From the NCBI RefSeq assembly GCF_014651915.1, contig NZ_BMXU01000001.1, forward strand, positions 186,001 to 250,000: a DNA stretch of 64,000 nt, given 5' to 3'. Below are positions 19,601 through 28,270 of this stretch, piece after piece (within the stretch, counting starts at the first letter, position 1; every line of letters starts with the position of its first letter). A program made the position numbers and the translations under genes. The DNA is from Parvularcula lutaonensis (GTDB taxonomy: Bacteria > Pseudomonadota > Alphaproteobacteria > Caulobacterales > Parvularculaceae). Under the pieces are notes generated by a model, which saw only the letters and a program-made list of their open reading frames with translations, was not told where the DNA came from and searched no databases.

Positions 19601-19763
19601 TGAAGGGTTTGAAGAGAAATTCCACGCCTGGCTGGACCGGAGCTACTCCGACGAAACGCCGATGACATCGCAGCTTCATCCCTATCGCTCTGACATCGCT
19701 GGGGACTTCGATGACCTCGCGCGGCGGGCCGAGTGGGAGCGGGAGGCCCCTGACGATGAGTGA
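16698..19763 (+). CDS. addB: Double-strand break repair protein AddB
   Basis: AddB is the non-motor helicase-like and nuclease subunit of AddAB, which resects double-strand ends for RecA loading. The 1021 residues include a C-terminal PD-(D/E)xK nuclease with VIDYKLGG at about residue 888, preceded by HKLLEKYADWA. A canonical Walker A is not obvious, as is usual for alphaproteobacterial AddB. The ATG at 16698 has GGGAG 6 nt upstream; a TTG 12 nt earlier is possible but has no site. It overlaps addA by 8 nt. Confidence 0.95.
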   Translation: MAVFDLAGEPAPHVYAMAPGRPFFDDLVGALLSDYAGKLDALTAIEIFVPSRRAVRSLKEAFAAQAPSGVILLPRITAVADLSEDDTLTASLERVDRAVKDAPSAAIKRLKLAGIYRDALAEAGEPISWVGALRGASELGKTSDQLTEYGIDAGRLAKLRDEPAIAGSAEHWQANARLLSLVTEAWPAWLAEQDLMDQRERRALLLSALCDRLEDQSDAELILAAGFLGTSPSSEDFLRRVARLPNGAVILPALDMHMPDDAWEEIRAPDPQSAYRSLLKDGFGVPRSHVRPVPPKGTDEGEARRRLLSLALMPAKSTSGWAEAFAAFRDDPSASGARDGLEVAVAKTMEEEADFIALTLRAQLEKPGKTAFLVTADRGLARRVAAKLAGWGIDIDDSGGAPIAGSYRATFLRLIATLMAEPSDPVVLAGLVQHQLFGLGMDAQERRPLVQALDLFLRGRAPRKGWDGLFQSLHDAWRPFMPQKRDEAEELTARIEGFLRRLRDVFEKPVEQAGTSVGALLDAHLEIARTLAATPDENGEERLFRFEDGEVLEPHLAQLRGRPELLGEVPLKDYPELFTALLQGPAFRPPGGQHPRLAIYGILEARLQTADLVVVGGLQEGVWPGDAAVDPFLSRSIRKALGMPSPDAEIGRVAHDFLDFAAQPQVLLTRSERAGRSPARASRLMIRLESFLAKLEPERSYDAAPRLRAWRQARYGADGPAVPAPRPRPAPPADERPPRLSVSAVATWLRDPYAIYAGHVLGLKPLRAYNEAFGARDRGDILHKLLEKYADWAKEDDGLSIEERLRTMLPDVLDEYDMPEAQRVLNDRFLHQAIANFAVFEREAQRRGKIIAVEERGEMEVPARERRILVHGRADRIDQTTEGLAHVIDYKLGGAATIAEGAAFSPQLFLLAMMLRDGGFAKLGAIEPGQVSFIKLTGRDSREVEKIWHPSTTTTRRHSLGDQLKDDLEGFEEKFHAWLDRSYSDETPMTSQLHPYRSDIAGDFDDLARRAEWEREAPDDE

Positions 19764-22700
19764 GCTCAAGGACTTCAAGGAGAGGACTGACCAAATCCAG
19801 AGCGAAGTGGGCAATCCTGCGAACTCGGCATGGGTGTCGGCGAATGCCGGGACGGGCAAGACCTATATCCTCGTGCGCCGCGTCATCCGCCAGCTTCTGG
19901 CAGGTGCCAAGCCTGCGTCGATCGTCTGCATCACTTTCACCAAGGCCGCGGCGGCGGAGATGGCGGACCGCCTGCTCGGTATGCTGAGCGACTGGGCGCT
20001 CATGGAGGACGAAGAGCTCGTCAGGGCTATCAAGGAGGTCACTGGAGGCGCTCCGGACAAGGAAAACCTCGGGGAAGCCCGCCAACTGTTCGCGGAGGCG
20101 CTCGAGAGTCCGGGCGGCCTCAAGATCCAGACCATTCACAGCTTCTGCTCGAGCATCCTGTCACGCTTTCCGGCCGAGGCGGGCCTGCCTCTGGGCTTTC
20201 GCGCCCTCGAAGACGATGAAGCCAATGCCCTGCTGCGCGAGGCAACGCGGATGGTGGCAGAGGTGGCAGCAGACCCGCGTCATGATCTGCATGCAGACCT
20301 CAACGCGGTGACGGAGCGATTCCAGGGGGAGCAAGAGGAACGGGCAGGGTTCGAGGTGACTCTGGAGGACGCGCTGCGGACCTTCGCCCGGAAAACGCGC
20401 GGGGCAGATGCCTTGCCTGAAGAGTCCGGAGCGTTGCCAAAGATTCTCGATGACGTTCTGGGGCCGAAGCAAAGCGAGGAGGACATCGTCAAGGCGTGTT
20501 TCGATGGCCTCACCGGAGAGCATCGGGAGTTCCTCGCCGAGATCGAAGCCAATGCCGCCAGGGGCAAGAAACGGGCAAACCAGCTGGCCGCGGCGGTCCG
20601 TGCGACGCTGGAGGCCGGCCCCTCGCTGGAGCTGTTGGAGAATCCCTTTGCTCTCAAGAATGACGGGACGCCTTACGCACCGGGCCATTTCGGGAAGGAC
20701 TTCGAAGCGAGCATCCCCTCTTTCGAAAGGCGCTACATGGCGCTGTGCGATCATATCCGAGCGCACCGCGAAAGGTTGTTCCTTGCACGGATCAGGAAGG
20801 AGAACGACCACTTCATCAAGCTCGCATGGCTGTGTCTCAAGCTCTACCGCGGGAAGAAGGCGGCGCAGCAAGGGCTCGACTATGATGACCTGATCGAGAA
20901 GACCCTCGAGCTCCTGACCGAGGTCGAGAACGCCTGGGTTCAGTACAAGCTCGATGCCGGTATCGAGCATGTCCTGCTCGACGAAGCGCAGGATACCTCG
21001 CGGGTGCAATGGGAGCTGTTCAAGCAACTGGTTGCCGAAATCGTACAAGACGATCCGGACACGGCGGGCGTCGATCGCCAGCGCAGCCTTTTCGTCGTGG
21101 GAGACCCGAAGCAGTCGATCTATGCCTTTAACGGGGCGGAGGCGGCGCTCTTCAACGAATATCTTGGTCACTATACTGACCGGCTCGGTCCGCGTCTCGC
21201 CAGTCACAGACTGTTCTTGTCGTTCCGAACATCACAACCAGTGCTCGACATCGTGGACGCGGTGTTCGACGACGAAGCGTTCCGGACCGTTTCGGGAGAC
21301 TATGAGCGGCACCACTCTGCCCACCCGCAGCGCAGCGGGTCGGTCGAGTTCTGGCCGCCTTTTCCCGATCCTGGAAAAAAGGAGACGGATATCTGGGACA
21401 CGGTGGACCGTCCGGCCAAGGACAGTATCGACCGGCAGGCTGCAATGGCGATCGCCAAAGATATCCAGCGCCGGATCAAGGTCGGCGTGAAGCTTGCCTG
21501 CAAGGGGGGGCGACCCTTGCGCGCGGCCGATGTGATGGTCCTGTTCCAGCGCCGCGGCCCCCGCTTCCGTGAAACGCTGCGGGCGCTCGCGGAGATGGGC
21601 ATCCCGTCGGCGGGCACGGACCGGATCGAGGTTGCCAAGGATCCGGCTGTGCGTGATATGCTCAGCCTGCTGCGGTTCACGGCGAACCGCGATGACGGCC
21701 TCAGCCTTGCGGTGCTGCTCAAGTCGCCATTCTTCGGGTGGGATGAGAAACAACTCTATGACCTTTGTCATGGGCGTGAGCGACAGGTCCTGTGGTCGGA
21801 GTTGCAGCGACGGGCGCAGGGGACAGACAGCCTCAGCGAAGCGGCAGCGACGGCGGTGCGAGAGTTGCGGCGGATGGCCGATACTGGCATGCGTCACGGG
21901 CCCTATCGTCTTCTCGCTTCGTTCCTTGACGGCGGCGAAGGGCCACCAGGGCGTGCACGGATCGAGAGACGGCTGGGGACCAGCTATGTGGATGCCGTCG
22001 AGGCGCTCCTCGACGAGGCGCTGAGCTTCGAAGACAGCGAAGCCCGCAGTATCCATGGCTTCCTGCACCGGGTCGAGTGCCTGAACTATGACATCAAGCG
22101 CGAGATCGCCGGTGAGGAAATCACCGGTGTGCGGGTGATGACCGTGCACGGAGCGAAGGGGCTTGAGGCCCCCCTCGTTTATGTCGGGGATGCGGATTAT
22201 CTCAAGAAACCTGCTGACGCTGCGCGGCGGGAGCCATTCGTCATGGCGGAGCATCCGGCGGTGAAGGGCGAGCTGCCGATCCTCGTCCCGATTGGCTCGA
22301 AAAACGATCCTGCGCCGATTGCGGTCTTGAGAGCCGATGGCGAAGAAAAACGTCTGCAGGAATACCAGCGGCTTTTCTACGTGGCGGCGACGCGAGCCGA
22401 AGAGCATCTCGTGATCTGCGGCGGCAAGGAAGCAGAGTCCAAGAGTTGGTACGGGATGACCGAAGCGGCCTTTGCGCGACTCCAGATGCATGCGGAGCAG
22501 TCGGAAATGGAGGCGCCGTGGGGCGGCATGATCCGGAAGATCGAACAGGTGGGTACGGACGACGCAGCCACCAACAAGCCGCGGAGCCTGCCTAGCTTCC
22601 AGGTGCCGCAATGGCTCAACGCGCCGGCGCGCGAGGAGGTGGCCAATCCCGTCATCTATCCCTCCGCCATCGGGTCAATCGAGGACGAGCGCGGGGAAGC

Positions 22701-23193
22701 GAGGCCCGTCGCAGGGCCATTGGGTGACCCCCGTCGGCGCGGCCTCCTGGTCCACAAACTGCTCGAGTTCCTGCCGCGCTATCCAAAAGGCCAGAGAAGG
22801 GCCGTTGCCTTGCGGCTGGCAGAAACGGACCGGCAGGCCCTCGGCGAGGGATCCGTCGCAGAGGCTATCGACGGGGTCTTGGGGATCCTCGACAACCCGC
22901 GCTATGCTGAACTCTTTGGCGAGCGCTCCCGCGCAGAAGTCTCGATCCAGGGACAGGTCGAAGGCGTGACGGTGAGCGGGCAGATCGACCGCCTGCTGCT
23001 GACCGAAGACGCCGTTGTCGCCGTCGAGTTCAAGAGCTCACGCTGGGTTCCCGAGAGCGAAGCGGGCATTCCAGTTGCGCACAGGCGGCAGGTGGAGACC
23101 TATCTCAAGCTTCTGAGGGCGATGGACCCGGCGCGCGAAGCCCGTGCTGTGCTGCTCTACACGGCCGGGCCCGTGGCCTTTGACATCCTGTGA
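19756..23193 (+). CDS. addA: Double-strand break repair helicase AddA
   Basis: The motor and second nuclease subunit of AddAB. The 1145-residue UvrD-type helicase has Walker A ANAGTGKTYI around residue 30-38, motif II LLDEAQDTSR, motif III VGDPKQSIYAFNGAE, motif V VMTVHGAKGLEAPLVY and motif VI FYVAATRAEEHL. The C-terminal PD-(D/E)xK nuclease shows AVEFKSSRW near residue 1090. All key residues appear present, so the enzyme should be active. The start overlaps the end of addB. Transcription probably continues towards trxA, but trxA has its own spaced ribosome site. Confidence 0.97.
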   Translation: MSELKDFKERTDQIQSEVGNPANSAWVSANAGTGKTYILVRRVIRQLLAGAKPASIVCITFTKAAAAEMADRLLGMLSDWALMEDEELVRAIKEVTGGAPDKENLGEARQLFAEALESPGGLKIQTIHSFCSSILSRFPAEAGLPLGFRALEDDEANALLREATRMVAEVAADPRHDLHADLNAVTERFQGEQEERAGFEVTLEDALRTFARKTRGADALPEESGALPKILDDVLGPKQSEEDIVKACFDGLTGEHREFLAEIEANAARGKKRANQLAAAVRATLEAGPSLELLENPFALKNDGTPYAPGHFGKDFEASIPSFERRYMALCDHIRAHRERLFLARIRKENDHFIKLAWLCLKLYRGKKAAQQGLDYDDLIEKTLELLTEVENAWVQYKLDAGIEHVLLDEAQDTSRVQWELFKQLVAEIVQDDPDTAGVDRQRSLFVVGDPKQSIYAFNGAEAALFNEYLGHYTDRLGPRLASHRLFLSFRTSQPVLDIVDAVFDDEAFRTVSGDYERHHSAHPQRSGSVEFWPPFPDPGKKETDIWDTVDRPAKDSIDRQAAMAIAKDIQRRIKVGVKLACKGGRPLRAADVMVLFQRRGPRFRETLRALAEMGIPSAGTDRIEVAKDPAVRDMLSLLRFTANRDDGLSLAVLLKSPFFGWDEKQLYDLCHGRERQVLWSELQRRAQGTDSLSEAAATAVRELRRMADTGMRHGPYRLLASFLDGGEGPPGRARIERRLGTSYVDAVEALLDEALSFEDSEARSIHGFLHRVECLNYDIKREIAGEEITGVRVMTVHGAKGLEAPLVYVGDADYLKKPADAARREPFVMAEHPAVKGELPILVPIGSKNDPAPIAVLRADGEEKRLQEYQRLFYVAATRAEEHLVICGGKEAESKSWYGMTEAAFARLQMHAEQSEMEAPWGGMIRKIEQVGTDDAATNKPRSLPSFQVPQWLNAPAREEVANPVIYPSAIGSIEDERGEARPVAGPLGDPRRRGLLVHKLLEFLPRYPKGQRRAVALRLAETDRQALGEGSVAEAIDGVLGILDNPRYAELFGERSRAEVSIQGQVEGVTVSGQIDRLLLTEDAVVAVEFKSSRWVPESEAGIPVAHRRQVETYLKLLRAMDPAREARAVLLYTAGPVAFDIL

Positions 23194-23280
23194 GATTTTC
23201 GCGAACCGGGGACGAGAAACATTCACGTCTTGCGCTGCGAACAGGCGCGCATAACTCTCAGCCTTCGAAAGGACACCGCT

Positions 23281-23604
23281 ATGAGCACGAAGACTGTCAC
23301 CGACCAGAGCTTTGCCACCGACGTCCTCGGCGCCGATGGCCCGGTTCTCGTGGATTTCTGGGCGACCTGGTGCGGCCCCTGCAAGCAGATCGCTCCGGCT
23401 CTCGAAGAGCTGGCGGAAGAGTATGCGGGCAAGTTGACCATCGCCAAGATCGACATTGACGCGAACCCGAACACGCCCGGCCAGTATGGCGTTCGCGGCG
23501 TGCCGACGCTGATGCTGTTCAAGGACGGCGAGCTTGTTGCGACCAAGGTCGGCGCTGCACCGAAGGGCCAGCTCGATGCCTGGATCAAGGAAAATCTCGG
23601 CTAA
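23281..23604 (+). CDS. trxA: Thioredoxin 1
   Basis: A classical 107-residue cytosolic thioredoxin. The active site WCGPC has C31 and C34, and the cis-proline is in RGVPTLMLF. It reduces protein disulfides such as ribonucleotide reductase and PAPS reductase. The start at 23281 fits the family length and has AAAGGA upstream; the longer in-frame extension has neither. It sits next to addA, an arrangement common in alphaproteobacteria, and is closed by a strong terminator. Confidence 0.97.
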   Translation: MSTKTVTDQSFATDVLGADGPVLVDFWATWCGPCKQIAPALEELAEEYAGKLTIAKIDIDANPNTPGQYGVRGVPTLMLFKDGELVATKVGAAPKGQLDAWIKENLG

Positions 23605-23632
23605 GAAAGCCGGGCGGAGCTTGATGCGAGAA

Positions 23633-23657
23633 CGGCGCCCCTTGGGGCGCCGTTTTT
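23633..23657 (+). terminator. Rho-independent terminator of trxA
   Basis: CGGCGCCC pairs with GGGCGCCG around the loop CTTG, followed by five T. It lies 29 nt after the trxA stop and just before the end of the convergent hemY. Confidence 0.92.
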
Positions 23658-23661
23658 GATT

Positions 23662-25206
23662 CTAGCCGAGCTTGATGACCTTGCCGTCGTCCTGGTCAAC
23701 GGTTTCCGCCTCGTCGTCCGGTGCCACCTCTTCGGCTTCAGCTTCGGTTTCGGCGTCTGGTTCCGTGGGCGGTTCGTCCGCGGCTGCCTCCGTCTCCGGT
23801 TCTGTGCTGGGCGGCGCCTCGTTGGTCTCGTCCGCGACCTCGGTCGTGGCGAGGGGGGTTTCGGGGGCAGGGGGCATGAGGAGTGCCCGGACCTCGTCGG
23901 CACCGATCTCGGGGGTTTCGACCTCCAGCGGCGGCGGAGCGAGGCGACCGTGTTCAGAGAACTCGCGAATAAGGCGACGCCAGCCCTCGGTTGTGTAGTG
24001 GAACGTTCCGTCAGCACCCGGAATGACCTCCTCAGGTGCAGCCTCGGCGCGGATGCGCCACGCGGTCGCGGCAGCCTCGCCATAGCGGGCCTGCGTGATG
24101 TCGGCCATGGTCCTCAGCACACGGCGGTTAGGACGGCCGATGAGGAGGGGTTCCAGCGTTTCCTGCGCTGCGGCGGGATCACCGCCTTCGAGCTGGACCT
24201 GGGCGAGCAGGAGCTTGCTCTCAGGATGGTCGGGATTGCGCTCGGTCAGCTTGATCAGGCGACCGCGCACGCGTTCGTCGCGTTCATGGGCGAAGATCCT
24301 GCGCAGGACGGCAGCAAGACCGGGATGCGGCTCGGCTTCCCATGCGTCGGCGAGGATCTTGGCGGCTTTGGAGCGGTGACCGGCATTGACTTCGATCTCT
24401 GCTGCGAGAGCGGCGGCTGGAGTGAGGGTCGGCGCTTTCTTGAGTGCTGCCAGAGCATCCTTGAGGGCCTGGTCGTGGTCCTCGGCATCAAAAGCGCCGT
24501 AGGCTTGGGCCGTCAGGAGCGCGCCTTCCATGCGGCGGTATTCAAGGCTGTCCGCGATGTTGTGCTTGCGGGCGAGGGAGAGGGTATCGAGCGCATCACC
24601 CCACGCGCCGCGCTCGATATTGAGGTTGAGCACGCTTTCAAACGCCCATGAGGTTCCCGGACGAAGCTGGAAGGCGCGCTCGGCATAGGCGCGGGCCTTT
24701 TCGCGGTCACCCGACTGGAGCGCCTGCATGTAAAGGCCGCGCAGGCCGAGAAACTCCGTCTCCGGAGCTTCGAGCATGGCTGTGTAGCTGAGCTGCGCAG
24801 TCTCGGTATCCCCCGCGAGCTGGGCGGCCTGGGCGGTAAGAAGCCGGGTGAGGGCAGGCTCGTTGAGGGATTTGTCCGCCAGCCTTGCGAAGCGCTGGGC
24901 GTCGGCGGCGTCGCCTGCCGCGACGGCCTCGAGACCGCGGGTCAGCGCCGTCATGCCCTTGGCGCGGCGGCGCTCTTGGCTTCGGCGGCGCAGGCGTCCG
25001 GGAAGGGCGGAGACCCAGCTGACGAAGGCGCCGCTGAAGAAAAAGAAGAGAACGGCGAGCACGGTGAGGACCGCGAGGACGCCCGTCTGGACGTCGATCC
25101 GCTGCCCGTTGATCTCGATCACGGTGTAGCCCGTGAGGTCGAGGAGCGTTCCCAGCCCCCACGTGGCGACCAACACGACAACGATGAGGGTGAAGATCCT
25201 GATCAT
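23662..25206 (-). CDS. hemY: HemY N-terminal domain/TPR membrane protein
   Basis: A 514-residue inner-membrane protein. Two N-terminal membrane helices (about residues 3-22 and 43-66) form the HemY_N module, and TPR-like helices follow to about residue 410. The last 100 residues are acidic and repetitive (Glu/Ala/Thr), with no recognisable fold. HemY of this type is not protoporphyrinogen oxidase; it is a scaffold tied to haem synthesis by context. It is the last gene of hemC-hemD-mic60-hemY, with 36 nt after mic60. Confidence 0.9.
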   Translation of the reverse strand: MIRIFTLIVVVLVATWGLGTLLDLTGYTVIEINGQRIDVQTGVLAVLTVLAVLFFFFSGAFVSWVSALPGRLRRRSQERRRAKGMTALTRGLEAVAAGDAADAQRFARLADKSLNEPALTRLLTAQAAQLAGDTETAQLSYTAMLEAPETEFLGLRGLYMQALQSGDREKARAYAERAFQLRPGTSWAFESVLNLNIERGAWGDALDTLSLARKHNIADSLEYRRMEGALLTAQAYGAFDAEDHDQALKDALAALKKAPTLTPAAALAAEIEVNAGHRSKAAKILADAWEAEPHPGLAAVLRRIFAHERDERVRGRLIKLTERNPDHPESKLLLAQVQLEGGDPAAAQETLEPLLIGRPNRRVLRTMADITQARYGEAAATAWRIRAEAAPEEVIPGADGTFHYTTEGWRRLIREFSEHGRLAPPPLEVETPEIGADEVRALLMPPAPETPLATTEVADETNEAPPSTEPETEAAADEPPTEPDAETEAEAEEVAPDDEAETVDQDDGKVIKLG

Positions 25207-25242
25207 CGATCCATCCGTGCGCTCATGGCTGCACGCCTTTTT

Positions 25243-27474
25243 CTAGTTGGTCGACGTTCCCGTCACCTGTTTTTCGAGGGCAGCGAGGCCGCGATTGGCG
25301 GTGGCGCGGGCTTCGGCGGCTGCGATCCAGTCCTGGAAGGCTTCGGCGGCACCGCCCTCGAGATCCCGCAGTTCGTCTACCGCTGCGCCGATATTGCCGT
25401 CCTCGAGCCGGGCTTCGGCCCTGGCGATGATGGCGCCGGGATCGTCGCCCTCGGCCTCACCGATCGGGCGGACCGTGAACAGGCTGGAGAAGTTCGAGCC
25501 AAGCCGGTCGAGAACGCCGTCCGATCCTTCGCGCTTGCTTCGTGCCAGGGCTTCGCGGGCGGCGATGTCAAACCGTGAACGAAGCTCGTCGTTCGTCGGC
25601 AGGCCTTCGTCGGCATAGGTGCGGAGGGAAGACAGCTCGGTTTCTCCGCCCACGATTGATTCGACGGCATTGAGCTGGCGGCGGAACGGCCGGCCTGCGT
25701 CGATATTGTCGCCAAGTTCGGTCAGGGCAACGAGCAGTGCCCCCCGGCGGGCGACGGCGACATCGCGGGTGGCGATACGGTCAATGCGGTTGTCGAGTTG
25801 CGAGAGCTGCTGTGCCTGCGCCTGCTGCTGCTCGGCGAGGGTTTGTTGCAGCTCGGCAAGACGCTTGTTCGTCTCCTCCACCTGCGCCCGCGTTTGGGTG
25901 ACGGCCTGCGATGTCTGGGCGACCTGGGCGCGGGTTTCATTGACGGCCTGTTCCGCCTGCTGAACGCTCTGTGAGAGCTGTTCTTCGGTCTGGGCGAGGC
26001 GGGTGTCGAGGACGCGCTCGGTTTCCGCAAGCACCTGGGTGCGAACGCCCTCGACCTCTGAGGCAAGCTCGCGCTTGAGGTCTTCGAGACGTTCTTCGGG
26101 GATAACCGCGGCGACCATGGTGCCACCACCGCCGTTGCCGTCAGCAACGACACCGCCGCCGCCAGCGCTATCGCTTTCGGCAACGACACCGCCGCCGCCA
26201 GCGCTCTTGTCGTTTGCGTCCTGTTGCGGCTGGTCGTCCTCGGCGGCTCCTCCGGAGCCAGCCACGCTGCCATCCTGCGCGCCTTTCGCAGCACGTTCGG
26301 CGGCGGCTTTCTCGGCGGCCTGGCGCTGGGCGGCGCGTTGTTCGGCAAGGCGGCGGAGCCCCAGGACGCGCTCTTCGGAGGCGGTGCGTTCGGCCTCTTC
26401 CTCGGTGGCCTGTTCCGCGAGAGCTTCTGCCGTGCGGGCTTCGGCTTCCTGCCGCTCCGCAGCAGCGGCAGCGTCGGCTTCCGCGCGCTCTTGCTCTGCC
26501 TGCTGACGTTCGGCCTCGGCCTGTTCTTCGGTGGCGAGGCGCGCAGCGCGCATCTCTTCCTGACGCGCGCGGTCAGCATCGGAGAGACCAGCCACGACGG
26601 CTTCGCCTTCTTCGGTGTTCGCACTTTCGGCGAGGTCCGCCTGCGCTTTTGCTTCCGTGACGGCGTCGCCAGCGGTGCGGTCGGTGGCGACCGCATTGCC
26701 TGAGATGCTATCATTGCCCTCGGCCAATTCAGTTGGCGCGATGGCGGCGTCGCCGGGGTTGGCGCGATCGGCCGCGGCCGCCTTCAGGCTGGCCACGAGC
26801 GCGAGGGCTTCCTCGCTGGGCTCAACGGCTTCGGCCCCGGCTGTCTGCGAACCTGTGGTGTCTTCGGCCTCTTCGGCAGGGATTTCGGCAATCTCGGTCT
26901 CTGCCGGTTGAGAAGGCTCCGCCATGTCTGGTGCCGGAGCGGGCTGTTCGGCCGTGGGGGACCCGGCGGTCTCTGCCGGGACGGGCATGGCCGGGGGGAC
27001 GTCCGCTGCGGGTTCGCTCGCAGGCGTGGTCCGGGCACTGAGCTGGTTCTGGGGGAAGAGAACCACCTGCTGCTCGCCGTCTTCGGTGATGACAACTCCG
27101 TCCTCCGCGATGGCGGGAGGTTTTTCGTCACCGTCGTTCAAGAAGATGACGGCACCGACCACCACGGCGGCGAGGCCGCCGACGGCGATCCAGGTCAGGT
27201 TCGAACCGCCCCCGGAGGAAGGCGGCGGGGTCTCGGCCTTCATCTCCTCGTCAGCGGGCTGATCGTCGCCCTGGGCTTCCATCGCCTCGACAAGACCGGC
27301 TTCATGGCGGACGTCGTCTTCGTCGACGATCTCGGCTTCGACGGTTTCGGGCTCGGAGGTGCCTTCGTTGTCCGCTTCGACCTCGCTCGCAGTCGCCTCG
27401 GTGGCTTCCGGCGTGCCGGCGTCGTCCTTCGCGGGCTCGTTCTCGTCGTTCTTCTTCTTGTCGTCGTCGGCCAT
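25243..27474 (-). CDS. Mic60/mitofilin family membrane protein
   Basis: This 743-residue protein is the alphaproteobacterial relative of mitochondrial Mic60, which shapes cristae junctions; bacterial homologues sit in the inner membrane and deform it. The layout is an acidic cytoplasmic N-terminus (1-90), one membrane helix (about 93-112), a long Ala/Glu/Gln-rich coiled coil in the periplasm, and a C-terminal mitofilin-like domain in the last ~140 residues. A Gly-rich linker includes a 12-residue tandem repeat (DNA 26144-26205). The start at 27474 has GAAGGGGG upstream; a longer frame exists without a site. Its place between hemD and hemY is the conserved alphaproteobacterial arrangement. Confidence 0.88.
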   Translation of the reverse strand: MADDDKKKNDENEPAKDDAGTPEATEATASEVEADNEGTSEPETVEAEIVDEDDVRHEAGLVEAMEAQGDDQPADEEMKAETPPPSSGGGSNLTWIAVGGLAAVVVGAVIFLNDGDEKPPAIAEDGVVITEDGEQQVVLFPQNQLSARTTPASEPAADVPPAMPVPAETAGSPTAEQPAPAPDMAEPSQPAETEIAEIPAEEAEDTTGSQTAGAEAVEPSEEALALVASLKAAAADRANPGDAAIAPTELAEGNDSISGNAVATDRTAGDAVTEAKAQADLAESANTEEGEAVVAGLSDADRARQEEMRAARLATEEQAEAERQQAEQERAEADAAAAAERQEAEARTAEALAEQATEEEAERTASEERVLGLRRLAEQRAAQRQAAEKAAAERAAKGAQDGSVAGSGGAAEDDQPQQDANDKSAGGGGVVAESDSAGGGGVVADGNGGGGTMVAAVIPEERLEDLKRELASEVEGVRTQVLAETERVLDTRLAQTEEQLSQSVQQAEQAVNETRAQVAQTSQAVTQTRAQVEETNKRLAELQQTLAEQQQAQAQQLSQLDNRIDRIATRDVAVARRGALLVALTELGDNIDAGRPFRRQLNAVESIVGGETELSSLRTYADEGLPTNDELRSRFDIAAREALARSKREGSDGVLDRLGSNFSSLFTVRPIGEAEGDDPGAIIARAEARLEDGNIGAAVDELRDLEGGAAEAFQDWIAAAEARATANRGLAALEKQVTGTSTN
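26144..26205. repeat. 26-bp tandem repeat inside mic60
   Basis: A 26-bp segment at 26144-26169 recurs exactly at 26180-26205, a 36-bp period equal to 12 codons. It encodes two copies of SAGGGGVVA in the Gly-rich linker before the coiled coil. Exact DNA identity implies recent duplication, so copy number may vary between strains. Confidence 0.8.
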
Positions 27475-27535
27475 CTCGAACCCCCTTCGAGTCATGGGTA
27501 AAAACCGGGCCGGAGAGGAGTTCCGGCGCCTCGGT

Positions 27536-28270
27536 TTATGTGCAGCGCGACAGGGCGAAGTCAACGAAGCGCTCGGGCTCAGGCTGCCCCTGGGAACAAG
27601 TCTTCGCGAAGCGGCCGGTGGTTTTCGCGGCCTCTTCGACGCGGGGACTGAGGCAAAGTGCCGTCAGGGGCGGCAGAGCGCCTGCCGATGCCTCAGCAAG
27701 AGTGAGGGACGTGAAGGTTTCTGCCACGCGAGCTGACAGGAAAGTCACATAGTGAGGGCCGGGCGCAGCGAAGAACCGGCGGAGGTCTTCGGGCGGCGAG
27801 GCTACGGGCGCGGAGCGGTAGGTGACGACCCGGCGGTAGTTGACCCCGCGAGGCTCGAGCAGCGGCGCGGGGTCGGTGGCAACAGTCTCGCCGCAGAAAT
27901 GGAGGAGGCGGGTGCCGGGTGGAATGAGCGCAGCGAGCTGGTCGCCGATTCGGCCCGGGCCTTCTGCGAGGACCGTAAGGCCAGCCGCGCGGGCGGCTTT
28001 CGCTGATGCTCCGCCTACAGCGTAGACGGGAAGGTTGGCGTAGTGTGCAGCTGCTTCGACCGCGCGGGGCGAGGTGATGAGGAGAGCGTCGAAGCGGGTC
28101 GGGTCCGGCGGAGTGAAGGGCGCCGGCTCGGTCTTGGCGAGGGGGGCCTTGAAGACAGAGAGCCTGGATCGCTCCGCAAGCTGACGGGCGAGGTCCGTGG
28201 CGCCGGGTTCGGGGCGCGTGACGAGGATCGCGCCCTCAGCTTTGGCCCACTTATCCCTGGCCGATGACAC
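27536..28270 (-). CDS. hemD: Uroporphyrinogen-III synthase
   Basis: Closes and inverts ring D of hydroxymethylbilane to give uroporphyrinogen III. The 244-residue protein shows the weak but recognisable HemD pattern: ILVTRPEPGATDLA at the start, then LLITSPRAVEAA, YAVGGASAKAA and YVTFLSARVAETF in the two alternating domains. HemD sequences diverge strongly, so assignment relies partly on its place right after hemC. The GTG start overlaps the hemC end by 20 nt. Confidence 0.88.
   Translation of the reverse strand: MSSARDKWAKAEGAILVTRPEPGATDLARQLAERSRLSVFKAPLAKTEPAPFTPPDPTRFDALLITSPRAVEAAAHYANLPVYAVGGASAKAARAAGLTVLAEGPGRIGDQLAALIPPGTRLLHFCGETVATDPAPLLEPRGVNYRRVVTYRSAPVASPPEDLRRFFAAPGPHYVTFLSARVAETFTSLTLAEASAGALPPLTALCLSPRVEEAAKTTGRFAKTCSQGQPEPERFVDFALSRCT

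Noticed and set aside
25722-26714. 330-aa alternative frame inside mic60
   Set aside because: Arises from the Ala/Glu-rich repeats of mic60 read in another frame; Ser/Arg/Pro-rich with no start signal.
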